From: CBFDBF01 sp050291465
GTDB lineage: Bacteria; Pseudomonadota; Gammaproteobacteria; Chromatiales; Chromatiaceae
NCBI GenBank assembly: GCA_050291465.1
Contig: JBNKJV010000012.1
Coordinates: 1 to 64,000 of the forward strand
DNA length: 64,000 bases
Direction of reading: 5' to 3'
Part shown: positions 51,168 to 59,912 of the stretch, piece after piece
Numbering within the stretch: the stretch's first letter is position 1
Layout of the letters: each line of letters opens with the position of its first letter
Notes under the pieces: model-generated
Told to the model about the DNA's origin: nothing
Seen by the model: the letters and a program-made list of their open reading frames with translations, nothing else
Databases searched by the model: none
Translations under genes and position numbers: made by a program

Positions 51168-51282
51168 TTTTTATTATCCTGTCCGCTATCCGTTTCGGTT
51201 CGTTGTCTATAGCCAGCATCCCATCTCCCAATAACCGCAATTTAGCACATTTGGGTAGTCAGCACACGGCAACTCTGTTCCC

Positions 51283-52179
51283 TCAATAGACAACCTCTAC
51301 ATGATAACCTGCACGTTTTAAAAGGTTTAAGATGCCCTTTTCCCCCGGCAGATGAAGCGCCCCTACTGCCACGAATACTCCGCCTTCACTCAGCATCGGG
51401 TGCAGACGCTCCACCATACGCAGGTTGCGGTCATCCACGAACCGCTCCTGGAACACCTTTGCGAGCTGCTGATCGCCACTCTCCTGATAGGTCTCATTGA
51501 TCGCTACCAGAGCGGCGAGATCCCTCTTCAGGTAGGCATCCAGCATGCTCTCAAACATTGTCGGCAGCTGTTCCAGATTGTTTAGGGTATCCTCCAACAT
51601 CATTATCTGATCCCCCTCCCGCATACCGTCGAATACCGCCAACTGTTCCTCGGCGCTCTCCAGCCCCACGACCTGTTTACCCGTGTTTTTCGCCGTCTGG
51701 AAGAGAACAAAATCCAGAAATTGCCCTGTTTTCGGAGGGGGAACAATGAGCAGGGTCACCACTGACCAGGGTTTGTAATGACGTAGAGCAACCTCCGGCA
51801 AACCGCGGCTCTCCGCAGCAGCCACCGTTCGCCCGTAGAGATCGTCGCCGAGAACCTGGCGCAGTTCCCGACCATCGGCATATACCATCCCGGCCGCCAC
51901 CTTGAGCACGCTGGTTCCTTCCATGGTCATTTCCAGCACCACCTGCCGAGACTGATCAAAAGCGGTGCGAACGGGCTCCGGAAGCGTTACTACACGTTTA
52001 TCTTCAAGATGTATGGTTCCAAAAAGATAACTGGGAGCGGCGTTTCCCTTCTCTATCCGAAACAGCAAACCTTTGCCAAAAGGTATCTCCGCGAACGCCT
52101 CCCCCTGCAGCAGAAACATGCAGAGACAAAGCACCCATCCCCACAACCGAAAACGACCATCCCTAACCCGCATTCTCAT
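51283..52179 (-). CDS. TraB/GumN family exported protein
   Basis: About 298 residues after a signal peptide (RLWGWVLCLCMFLLQGEAFA). The GumN/TraB signature is complete: SYLFGTIHLED with histidine near the N-terminus, VVLEMTMEG, VGLESAEEQLAVFDG and the final VGALHLPGEKGILNLLKRAGY. Members are suspected metalloproteases or regulators (TraB acts on pheromones) but enzymatic evidence is thin. The ATG at 52179 keeps the signal peptide tight; a longer frame to 52251 would overlap a repeat. Confidence 0.82.
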   Translation of the reverse strand: MRMRVRDGRFRLWGWVLCLCMFLLQGEAFAEIPFGKGLLFRIEKGNAAPSYLFGTIHLEDKRVVTLPEPVRTAFDQSRQVVLEMTMEGTSVLKVAAGMVYADGRELRQVLGDDLYGRTVAAAESRGLPEVALRHYKPWSVVTLLIVPPPKTGQFLDFVLFQTAKNTGKQVVGLESAEEQLAVFDGMREGDQIMMLEDTLNNLEQLPTMFESMLDAYLKRDLAALVAINETYQESGDQQLAKVFQERFVDDRNLRMVERLHPMLSEGGVFVAVGALHLPGEKGILNLLKRAGYHVEVVY

Positions 52180-52200
52180 ATCATCCAATCTCCTAAACTG

Positions 52201-52290
52201 GCCGCAAATGGACGCAATAACCGGCAAATAATCGCAAATTCTTTTATGCAATTCGCGAGATTTTGCGGTGATTTGTGTTTTTTGCGGCTT
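52201..52290. repeat. Inverted repeat element, GCCGCAAAT family, copy 2
   Basis: GCCGCAAATGGACGCAATAAC... (52201-52241) and its inverse ending TTTTTTGCGGC (52253-52290), with an AT-rich loop. It separates the TraB/GumN gene from rnt. Related to 41160-41246. Confidence 0.7.
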
Positions 52291-52449
52291 GGTAACCGAT
52301 CGAAACCAGGGAGGGGGCCTTCTACCACCACATGAACTTCCGGCTATATTCCTTTTTGCCTTCCCCCCGAAATGTGGACTATATCAGCCGGGCTGCGTTC
52401 CACTCACAGGATTCGAAAAAAAACCTCCGGTGCCTTATGCTGTCGGCCC

Positions 52450-53100
52450 ATGAATGAGATTACATACAATACCGCCATGGCGCGTCGTTTCCGTGGCTTT
52501 CTACCGGTGGTTGTGGACGTGGAGACAGGCGGCTTCGACGCCCGGAAAGACGCCCTGTTGGAGATAGCGGCCGTGATTATCCGTATCGACGAGAACGGTC
52601 TGCTGCTGCCGGCGGAGAGTCATTCCTGTCACGTGGAGCCCTTTCCCGGCGCAAATATGGACCCCAAGGCGCTCGCGTTTAACGGTATCGATCCCCATCA
52701 TCCGTTCCGTATGGCGCTGCCGGAAAAAGAGGCCCTGAAAAAGATCTCCCAACCCATACGTCACGCCATGAAGGAGAGTGCCTGCAAGCGGGCCATATTG
52801 GTGGGTCATAACGCCTTTTTCGATCTCGGGTTTATCAATGCCGCAGTTGCAAGGACCGGCTATAAGCGCAACCCCTTCCATCCTTTCAGCACTTTCGACA
52901 CCGTCACCCTGGCCGGACTCGCGTTCGGTCAGACCGTGCTCTCGCGGGGTGTTCAGGCCGCAAATCTTGAATGGGACAACGGCGAGGCACACTCCGCCGT
53001 CTACGACGCGGAAAAGACGGCCGAGCTGTTCTGCACCATCGTTAATCGCTGGCAACAGTACTGCCCCGACCTTCCCTGGACGGCGAACCTGGCGGAGTGA
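52450..53100 (+). CDS. rnt: Ribonuclease T
   Basis: 3'-to-5' exonuclease that trims tRNA and other stable RNAs. The DEDDh residues are present: D23 and E25 (VVDVETGGFD), the aspartate in GHNAFFDLGFINAA, and H and D in HSAVYDAEKTAELF. The ATG at 52450 gives 216 residues, the normal length; upstream codons would add 26 residues of spacer. Confidence 0.95.
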   Translation: MNEITYNTAMARRFRGFLPVVVDVETGGFDARKDALLEIAAVIIRIDENGLLLPAESHSCHVEPFPGANMDPKALAFNGIDPHHPFRMALPEKEALKKISQPIRHAMKESACKRAILVGHNAFFDLGFINAAVARTGYKRNPFHPFSTFDTVTLAGLAFGQTVLSRGVQAANLEWDNGEAHSAVYDAEKTAELFCTIVNRWQQYCPDLPWTANLAE

Positions 53101-53142
53101 GACAAAGCCCGACAGGATTCCCCCCCATTTAACCATCGAGTA

Positions 53143-53302
53143 ACAAACGCAAAGTTCGCAAAGGCGCAGAGACGCAGAGCTGTTAAAACCCATCTCACTA
53201 TTTGCCCTGCACCGACACCGCAGCGGGATTATGCCATAGGCTCCACAAAAATCCGTTGGAGAAAACTTTGCGCCTTAGCGCCTTTGCGTTCTCTGCGCTA
53301 AA
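53143..53302. repeat. Inverted repeat element, CGCAAAG family, copy 7
   Basis: Arms 53143-53180 (AACAAACGCAAAGTTCGCAAAGG...) and 53265-53302 (CTTTGCGCCTTAGCGCC...GCGCTAAA) enclose about 85 bp with no gene. It lies between the convergent rnt and asparagine-synthase-like genes. Confidence 0.78.
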
Positions 53303-53333
53303 TACGCGGTCTTTACAGACGTAGGACTCGGCT

Positions 53334-55109
53334 TTAGTCCACATTAAGCTGCAGCCACAGCTCCAGCAGCGCGAGGTGCCAGAGCTTGCTGCCCTGAAGC
53401 CGGGTAAGGTGCATCTCCGGCGCGGAGAGCAGCAGCTCGACATAGGCGCGGTCAAACAGGCCCCGATCCCGGCATGCCTGTGAATACAGGATATCGCGCA
53501 TGAAGTGAAAAAATTCACCCCGCACGTATTTCAGAGCCGGCATGGGAAAATAGCCCTTGGGACGATTGATGACGGCATCCGGAAGCAATCCGCGGGCCAA
53601 TGCCTTAAGAGGATACTTGCCCCCTTCCCGCAACTTGAACTCCGGCGGACAGCGCGCCGCCAGTTCCACCAGACCGTGATCAAGAAAGGGAACCCGGGCC
53701 TCCAGACCCCAGGCCATGGTCATATTGTCCACCCGCTTGACCGGATCATCCACAATCAGGGTGGTGACATCCATATGCAGAACGGCGTCCATGAAGGTCT
53801 CGGCATCCGGCTCCGCCAGAAGTTCGCTGACCCTTGCGGAGGTATGGTCCTCTCCGCGGTACGCGGGGGTCACCAGGCGCAGAAACTCTTCATGGTCGCG
53901 GTCAAAGTAGTGTTTGGCGAAACGTTCCAGCGGCGTCCCCCGTGACTCCGCCAGCATGCGCGGATACCAGAAATAGCCCGCGAACACCTCGTCCGCCCCC
54001 TGCCCGGATTGCACCACCTTGATCTCCTTGGAGACCTGTTCCGCGAGCAGATAGAAGGCCACGGCATCCTGTCCGAACATCGGCTCCGCCATGTTTTCCA
54101 CTGCCTCCGGCAACCGCCGCAGAACCTCGTCGTTGGGAATGCGAAATTTTCTATGGCGGGTGGCGTAGCGGGCCGCCACCTGATCCGAATACTGGAACTC
54201 GTCCCCCTGCTCCTCCGGCTGACTCTCGAATCCAACGGAGAAGGTGCGCAGATCGGCGACCCCGGACTCAGCCAACAGGGCCACCAGCAGGCTGGAATCG
54301 AGCCCTCCGGAGAGCAGGACCCCCACCGGAACATCGGCGATCTCGTTACGCCTGCGCACGGCTGCCCGCAGCTCTTCATGGATGGCGTCCAGCCATTCGT
54401 TCTCGCTCAGCGGTTTCTCGGGACGGGTGGCAGGAAAACTCCAGTAGTGCCGTTCCCGTATATCGCCTCCGGAATCCACCGTCATCCAGTGCCCGGGCGC
54501 CAGCTTGCGCACTCCCCGCAGGATGGTTCGGGGGGCCGGGATTACCGCATGCAGGGTAAACAGGTGGTGAAGTGCGACTGGATCTATGCCGGTGTCCACA
54601 CCTCCGGCCGCCAGCAGCGCCTGACTGGAGGAGGCGAAACGGAAACGCTCCCGGTCGATCGTATAGTAGAGAGGTTTGATCCCCAGGCGATCCCGCGCCA
54701 GGAACAACCGTTTACCGGTCTCGTCCCATATGGCGAAGGCGAACATGCCGTGCAGACGTTCCACGCAGGACTCACCCCAGGCGTGCCACGCTTTAAGAAT
54801 GACCTCGCTGTCACCGTCGGAAAAGAAATGATAGCCCCGGGACTGCAGTTCCTTGCGCAACTCCCGGTAGTTATAGATTGTTCCGTTAAAGACCAGGGCC
54901 AGACCCAGTTCCTGGTCGACCATGGGCTGATTGGCGTGCTCGCTAAGGTCGATAATCGCCAGGCGCCGGTGGCCGAAAGCAAGGGGGCCGTCACTGAAAC
55001 TGCCGCCGTGGTCCGGTCCCCGCCGCTCCAGTTTTTTCACCATGCGGGAGACCGCGGCCAGATCGGAGGCCGTATCATTCAACGTCAATTCACCGCAGAT
55101 TCCGCACAT
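53334..55109 (-). CDS. Asparagine synthase-family amidotransferase, probable N-acetylglutaminylglutamine amidotransferase
   Basis: 591 residues with the Ntn glutaminase domain starting at C2 (MCGICGEL) and a synthetase domain with SGGLDSS near residue 260. Features such as QPMVDQELGLALVFNGTIYNYRELR, AAGGVDTGIDPVALHHLFTLHAVIPAPRTILRGVRKLAPG and the C-terminal RLQGSKLWHLALLELWLQ fit the branch that makes the dipeptide osmolyte N-acetylglutaminylglutamine amide rather than asparagine. The partner synthetase and peptidase genes of that cassette are not adjacent. HyuB lies 60 bp upstream on the same strand. Plain asparagine synthetase (AsnB) remains the main alternative. Confidence 0.75.
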   Translation of the reverse strand: MCGICGELTLNDTASDLAAVSRMVKKLERRGPDHGGSFSDGPLAFGHRRLAIIDLSEHANQPMVDQELGLALVFNGTIYNYRELRKELQSRGYHFFSDGDSEVILKAWHAWGESCVERLHGMFAFAIWDETGKRLFLARDRLGIKPLYYTIDRERFRFASSSQALLAAGGVDTGIDPVALHHLFTLHAVIPAPRTILRGVRKLAPGHWMTVDSGGDIRERHYWSFPATRPEKPLSENEWLDAIHEELRAAVRRRNEIADVPVGVLLSGGLDSSLLVALLAESGVADLRTFSVGFESQPEEQGDEFQYSDQVAARYATRHRKFRIPNDEVLRRLPEAVENMAEPMFGQDAVAFYLLAEQVSKEIKVVQSGQGADEVFAGYFWYPRMLAESRGTPLERFAKHYFDRDHEEFLRLVTPAYRGEDHTSARVSELLAEPDAETFMDAVLHMDVTTLIVDDPVKRVDNMTMAWGLEARVPFLDHGLVELAARCPPEFKLREGGKYPLKALARGLLPDAVINRPKGYFPMPALKYVRGEFFHFMRDILYSQACRDRGLFDRAYVELLLSAPEMHLTRLQGSKLWHLALLELWLQLNVD

Positions 55110-55169
55110 AGTATTTTCCGTCTACCCGGATAACCTCAGGAGCCTCCGTCGCCGGATGAACTCCCGGCT

Positions 55170-56708
55170 CTATTCCTCTTTTCCCCATCCGCCGCCACCC
55201 GCGGTCTCGATGAGCAGTCTATCGCCCGGTCCCACTTGGCAGTCGAGTTTGGGAGGAAGCGGCTTACCGTTCAGAAGATTGATGCCCGCCTGGCCCGGGG
55301 TGCCCCCTGCCAGCCCCCAGGGTTGATGATGACGGCGTTCCGTCAACAGGGAGAGCCGGGTTGGGGAGAGAAACTCAAATTCCCGGATCAGACCGTCCCC
55401 GCCGCAATGCGCCCCCTCCCCGCCGGACCCGCGCCGCAGAGAGTAACGCCTCACCCGCAGGGGAAAACGGCTTTCCAACACCTCAATAGGCGTATTACGG
55501 GTATTGGTCATATGGGTCTGCACGCCGCTGTGTCCGCCGCCCCGGGGCCCGGCCCCCATGCCGCCCCCAACGGTCTCGTAATAGTCCCACGCCCCGCTTT
55601 CACCGTCGCTGCCCATGGCCAGATTGTTCATGCTTCCATGGCTGGCCGCCGGGATACCCTCCGGCAGTGCCCGGGCCAGCGCGCCCATGACCGTGTCCAC
55701 GATACGGGTGCTGGTCTCCACGTTACCGGCGGCAACCGCAGCCGGGCGGCGCGCATTGAGGAGACTGCCTTCCGGAGCGTGCACGGCGATCCGCCGGAAG
55801 GTTCCGGCACAGGCCGGGGTGTAATCCGGCATGAGACAGCGAAATACGTAGTATACGGCGGCCGCGGCGACGGACAGGGGACAGTTTATATTGCCCGGAA
55901 CCTGGTCCGCCGTACCGGAAAAATCCACCCTGACCCGGCCACCCGACACCGTGATACCGGCGCGGATCGGGATATTGCGATTCCCTGTTCCATCGTCATC
56001 CATCACATCCTCGAAATGGTATACACCGTCGGGAACGGACTTCAGAGCCTCCATCGCCAATTGTTCACCGTATCCGTTCAGGGCACGGAGCGCCGATCGA
56101 AAACCCTCCCGACCCTGAAGGCTCACCAGACTTCCCATCCGCACCAATCCGATGCGATTGGCGCTGATCTGCGCGGCTATATCCCCGTGGGACTCCTCCC
56201 GGTTACGGGCACTTCCCACGATCCGCTGCAGCAGGGCGGCATCGGTGCGTCCCTCCTGCAGCAGATAGGAGGGTTCTATAACCAGCCCCTCTTCTTCCAG
56301 GCGGGTTGAGATAGGCATGGAGCCCGGGCTGCAGGCACCGATATCCGCGTGATGCGCACGATTGGCGACGAAACCGGCCAACCGGTTTGCCGCAAAAACC
56401 GGGGCGATCAGGGTGACATCAGGCAGATGGGTTCCTCCGAGATAGGGGTCGTTGAGAATGACCATATCCCCGCGACGCCAGGTCATCCCGGAAACGATGT
56501 CCCGCATGGCATAGGCCATGCTCCCCAGATGCACGGGGATATGGGCGGCCTGGGCGCACAGCTCCCCATCGGCGTCAAAAACCGCGCAGGAATAGTCAAG
56601 ACGATCGCGAATATTGGGAGAAAAGGCGGCATTGCGCAGCACCGCACCCATTTCGTCACAAACCGCCTCCAGCCGGCTGGAAAAGATACTCAATTCAACA
56701 GCATTCAC
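55170..56708 (-). CDS. Hydantoinase B/oxoprolinase family protein (HyuB)
   Basis: 512 residues matching the HyuB subunit of ATP-dependent hydantoinases and the C-terminal half of 5-oxoprolinase: FSSRLEAVCDEMGAVLRNAAFSPNIRDRLDYSCAVFD at the start, NDPYLGGTHLPDVTLIAPVF, NRAHHADIG, and GAGPRGGGHSGVQTHMTNTRNTPIEVLE near the end. HyuA, normally the adjacent partner, is absent; the upstream neighbour is the divergent sodB. Function of a lone HyuB is unclear; ring opening of an amide substrate such as 5-oxoproline is the best inference. Confidence 0.88.
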   Translation of the reverse strand: MNAVELSIFSSRLEAVCDEMGAVLRNAAFSPNIRDRLDYSCAVFDADGELCAQAAHIPVHLGSMAYAMRDIVSGMTWRRGDMVILNDPYLGGTHLPDVTLIAPVFAANRLAGFVANRAHHADIGACSPGSMPISTRLEEEGLVIEPSYLLQEGRTDAALLQRIVGSARNREESHGDIAAQISANRIGLVRMGSLVSLQGREGFRSALRALNGYGEQLAMEALKSVPDGVYHFEDVMDDDGTGNRNIPIRAGITVSGGRVRVDFSGTADQVPGNINCPLSVAAAAVYYVFRCLMPDYTPACAGTFRRIAVHAPEGSLLNARRPAAVAAGNVETSTRIVDTVMGALARALPEGIPAASHGSMNNLAMGSDGESGAWDYYETVGGGMGAGPRGGGHSGVQTHMTNTRNTPIEVLESRFPLRVRRYSLRRGSGGEGAHCGGDGLIREFEFLSPTRLSLLTERRHHQPWGLAGGTPGQAGINLLNGKPLPPKLDCQVGPGDRLLIETAGGGGWGKEE

Positions 56709-56764
56709 CCTGCACCTCTGATACCGTCTGTCGCACCCGATTGTGGCACAAAAACGGATTGATC

Positions 56765-56793
56765 TTGTAATTCCGGAACCCGACCCCTAGATT
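56765..56793 (+). promoter_or_regulatory. Candidate sigma-70 promoter for sodB
   Basis: TTGTAA (56765-56770) and TAGATT (56788-56793) are separated by 17 bp, each with a 4/6 match. The predicted start lies about 35 nt upstream of the sodB ATG, which has a strong GGAGG ribosome binding site. Confidence 0.45.
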
Positions 56794-56835
56794 AATCACA
56801 ACCTATTTCAAGTACGCTTAACGGAGGAGCAACCC

Positions 56836-57417
56836 ATGGCACATGAACTACCCCCCCTGCCGTACCAACAGGACGCACTGGAACCCACCATCTCCCGGGA
56901 AACCATCGAATACCATTACGGGAAACACCATCAGACCTATGTCACGAATCTGAACAACCTCATAGCGGGAACGGAATTCGAGAACGCTACGCTGGAGGAG
57001 ACCGTGAAGAAATCCTCCGGCGGTATATTCAATAACGCAGCCCAGGTCTGGAACCACAGTTTCTACTGGAATTGCCTCTCCCCCCAGGGAGGCGGTGAGC
57101 CGGACGGCCCGCTTGCCGAGGCCATCGATGCGGCTTTCGGTTCATTCGAAGAATTCAAGAAACAGTTTGCCAACTCGGCGGCGACCAATTTCGGCTCCGG
57201 CTGGACCTGGCTGGTGAAGAACGGCGAGGACAGACTGACGATCGTCAACACCTCCAACGCCGCCAACCCCATGACCGAAGGACTGACGCCGCTGCTTACG
57301 GTGGACGTGTGGGAACACGCCTATTACATCGACTACCGGAATGCCCGACCCAAATATCTGGAAGGGATATGGAACATCGTGAACTGGGGATTCGTAGCAG
57401 ATAACTTCAGCGGATAA
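56836..57417 (+). CDS. sodB: Superoxide dismutase, Fe type
   Basis: Dismutates superoxide in the cytoplasm. 193 residues with the metal ligands in HGKHHQTYV-type context (YHYGKHHQTYV), NHSFYWNC, and DVWEHAYYIDYRNARPKYLEGIWNIVNW. The AAQVWNHSFYWNC segment with its glutamine is characteristic of iron enzymes, as is the overall length. Divergent from hyuB; monocistronic in appearance. Confidence 0.97.
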   Translation: MAHELPPLPYQQDALEPTISRETIEYHYGKHHQTYVTNLNNLIAGTEFENATLEETVKKSSGGIFNNAAQVWNHSFYWNCLSPQGGGEPDGPLAEAIDAAFGSFEEFKKQFANSAATNFGSGWTWLVKNGEDRLTIVNTSNAANPMTEGLTPLLTVDVWEHAYYIDYRNARPKYLEGIWNIVNWGFVADNFSG

Positions 57418-57475
57418 TCCCGACGGGAACTTCTCGGGGCGCACCGGCAGCCGGCCGCCACGCCCCGAGGGGTAT

Positions 57476-57754
57476 CTATTTGGTGTTCAGCATCCTATCG
57501 ACCATCTGCTCGCTTTCGTACCAGTCCTCCTGTTCATAACCCGGTTCGAAGTTGCGATGCTCCGCCCGATAGTAGGCCATGGTGGCGATCATCTCGTAAC
57601 GCTGACGGGGGGTGATTTTCGGTTTCTTCGCTGCCGCCTTTTTCTTCACGGTGGTCTTTTTTGCCACCACCTTTTTCGCTGGTTTCTTTTTTACCACCGT
57701 CTTCCTTGCCGACTTCGGCTTCCCCTTGCTACCAGCTGATTCCTTGGATGTCAT
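57476..57754 (-). CDS. Histone H1-like, lysine/alanine-rich protein with C-terminal DUF2934-like domain
   Basis: 92 residues in two parts. Residues 1-48 are almost entirely Lys, Ala, Val and Thr in KKxxAKK-type repeats, like bacterial H1-like tails that bind DNA. Residues 49-92 (ITPRQRYEMIATMAYYRAEHRNFEPG..QEDWYESEQMVDRML) resemble DUF2934. Such proteins may compact DNA or bind RNA, but no function is proved. GGAGAAGACC precedes the ATG. It stands alone between the convergent sodB and the FAD enzyme gene. Confidence 0.8.
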   Translation of the reverse strand: MTSKESAGSKGKPKSARKTVVKKKPAKKVVAKKTTVKKKAAAKKPKITPRQRYEMIATMAYYRAEHRNFEPGYEQEDWYESEQMVDRMLNTK

Positions 57755-57856
57755 GGTCTTCTCCTTAGTGAATTTTCCCTGCAGTAATAAACGATAGACT
57801 TGATTGTAGGAGAAATCCGCGAAAAGAGAACAACAAATCTCGGAACTCGCCAGGCA

Positions 57857-59266
57857 TCAAGGCAACTCGGGAAACCCCTTTCCGGGGTTCAGAATATTAT
57901 TTGGATCGAACTGCTTTTTGATATCCATCATCAAGCGCAGGGTTACCGGGTCGATCTCCCGCGCGACGAAATCCCGTTTCTCCAGACCGATACCATGTTC
58001 CCCGGAGAGGGTACCGCCAAGACCCAGCACCAGATCGAAGGTTGCATCCAGACACTCCTGGGCCCGCGCCATCTCCTCCGAATCATCCGGATCGGCAAGC
58101 AGGTTGACATGGATATTTCCGTTGCCCGCATGTCCGAAATTGACGATGCGTATCCCCTTGTCGGCGGAGAGCCTTTCCAGCCCGCCGATCAGTTCGGGAA
58201 TACGCGAAACCGGGACTACCACGTCCTCGTTTATCTTTTTCGGCGCAATGTTGCGTAAGGCCGGCGAGAGCGCCTTGCGTGTCTCCCAGAGACGCGCAAT
58301 CTCCTGTTCCGTGGTCGCGGCATGAATCTCCAACAGACCGTCATTGCGCGCGGCAATCTCCACCGCGGCAACCGATTCCGCCAGGCAGTGCACCGGCCCG
58401 TCAACCTCGATCATCAATAACGCACCCACCTTCGGATCCAGCTCCAGGCCGGAAAAATCACGCACCATGTGGAGGGCCGCACCGTCCATGAATTCCAGGA
58501 CGCACGGAGTCACGGGTTGGGCCATGATTGAGGAAACCGCTGAAGCCGCGGCATGTATGTCACGATAAGTGGCGCGCAGGGTCTGCTTCGCTTCCGCCAG
58601 CGGCGTCAGCCTGAGAACCGCCTCGGTTATCACCGCGAGGGTCCCTTCGGAACCGATCAGGAGTCGCGTCAAGTCATACCCCACCACTCCCTTGCTGGTG
58701 GCCACCCCGGTTCTTATCTCTTCGCCCGCGCCGGTGACCCCCCGCAATCCGAGGGTGTTTTCCCGGGGGGTGCCATACTTGACGGCGCGCGGCCCCGCCG
58801 AATTGTAGGCAAGATTTCCGCCGATAGTGCAGACCGCCGCGCTGGTGGGATCGGGTGGCCAGAAAAACCCGTGTCTCTCCAGCGCCTGCTGCAGTTCAAG
58901 ATTGGTGACCCCCGGCTCAACCCGGGCCATGCGATTGGCCGGATCGATATCCAGGATACGGTTCATCCGTTCCAGGGAAAGCACGATTCCGCCGCGATCG
59001 GGCACGGTGGCCCCGGTAGTGCCGGTCCCGCGCCCCCTGACGACGAGATTTATACCCTCGTTATTACAGACCCGGACCACATCCCGGACCTGCTCCTGCT
59101 CGGTGGCGAACACAACCGCCTGCGGCATCGCCTGCCGGCGGCTGTTATCGTACCCATAGGGCAGACAGTCGGCCGGGTCCGTACGAACCGCCTCACTGCC
59201 GACGACCGCGGCCAGTTCCGCGACTATCCGTGCCGGCAGCTCAACCGTTTCCGTCGACGTACTCAA
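57857..59266 (-). CDS. FAD-linked oxidase, GlcD/D-lactate dehydrogenase type
   Basis: 469 residues. The N-terminal FAD-binding domain has RGRGTGTTGATVPDRGGIVLSLERMN and SAAVCTIGGNLAYNSAGPRAVKYG; the C-terminal FAD-oxidase domain has FGHAGNGNIHVN with the substrate-site histidines, and GEHGIGLEKR. The protein ends NPGKGFPELP, as GlcD-type enzymes do. Substrate is a 2-hydroxy acid, probably glycolate or D-lactate. No glcE or glcF is adjacent. The start is a TTG at 59266, inside the end of dolP (26-bp overlap); no better start codon exists before residue 47. Confidence 0.85.
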   Translation of the reverse strand: MSTSTETVELPARIVAELAAVVGSEAVRTDPADCLPYGYDNSRRQAMPQAVVFATEQEQVRDVVRVCNNEGINLVVRGRGTGTTGATVPDRGGIVLSLERMNRILDIDPANRMARVEPGVTNLELQQALERHGFFWPPDPTSAAVCTIGGNLAYNSAGPRAVKYGTPRENTLGLRGVTGAGEEIRTGVATSKGVVGYDLTRLLIGSEGTLAVITEAVLRLTPLAEAKQTLRATYRDIHAAASAVSSIMAQPVTPCVLEFMDGAALHMVRDFSGLELDPKVGALLMIEVDGPVHCLAESVAAVEIAARNDGLLEIHAATTEQEIARLWETRKALSPALRNIAPKKINEDVVVPVSRIPELIGGLERLSADKGIRIVNFGHAGNGNIHVNLLADPDDSEEMARAQECLDATFDLVLGLGGTLSGEHGIGLEKRDFVAREIDPVTLRLMMDIKKQFDPNNILNPGKGFPELP

Positions 59267-59840
59267 AGACCTTCACAACCTTTTGCACGCCGCTGACATG
59301 ACGAACCTTCTCCACCACCGTATCCGCTTCCTGCTGTGTCACCAACCCCATCAGGTAAACAACACTTCTCTCGGTAACCACCTTGATCCGCGTGGGATCG
59401 AATTCGGGAAGTTTGATATTGAACAGTTCCACCTTCACCTTGGCGGTCAGATAACTATCGCCGCTCCTTTCCGTTAACGACGTGGGCTGCCTGATCTCGA
59501 TCTCATCCACCACCCTCCGTACGCCCTGGATCTTTCTGACCATATCGACATAGCGATCACGAAGATCCGCGGAAGCGGCCTGTCCGGTAAGCAGTACCAC
59601 CATGTTGTAGCTGGTTGCACTGACATTCGTACCGTCCCTGAGCTCCTTGTACTGAAGCCTTCTGTGCAACGCTTTGATCTCGATATTCTGATCTTCAACC
59701 GTGGATCCGGCGGTGCGCCGGTCGTGGGCCACCGAAGCTCCTACCGCGGCCCCCCCTCCCACCACGGCGGGCGTACAGCCCTGCAGGGCAGTCAGGGTAA
59801 GTGCAAGCGCGGTCAGACCGAGAGCAATTTTGAATTTCAT
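59241..59840 (-). CDS. dolP: BON-domain outer-membrane lipoprotein, DolP-like
   Basis: 199 residues with a lipobox LQGC (C22) and two BON domains (VSATSYNMVVLLTGQAASADLRDRYVDMVRKIQGVRRVVDEIEI and VVTERSVVYLMGLVTQQEADTVVEKVRHVSGVQKVVKVFEYV). DolP (YraP) supports outer-membrane integrity and BAM function. The position after lpoA and yraN matches E. coli, except that diaA is missing between yraN and dolP. Its 3' end overlaps the next gene. Confidence 0.92.
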   Translation of the reverse strand: MKFKIALGLTALALTLTALQGCTPAVVGGGAAVGASVAHDRRTAGSTVEDQNIEIKALHRRLQYKELRDGTNVSATSYNMVVLLTGQAASADLRDRYVDMVRKIQGVRRVVDEIEIRQPTSLTERSGDSYLTAKVKVELFNIKLPEFDPTRIKVVTERSVVYLMGLVTQQEADTVVEKVRHVSGVQKVVKVFEYVDGNG

Positions 59841-59912
59841 AGCGTATCTCCGTTAACAGTTCGAATTTCCGGACCGGTGTAGGTTTAGGCAGTATGACCC
59901 CCGACAACGGGA

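Noticed and set aside
55236..56309. A 357-codon open frame antisense to hyuB
   Set aside because: Shadow of a well-supported gene; no recognisable protein features.
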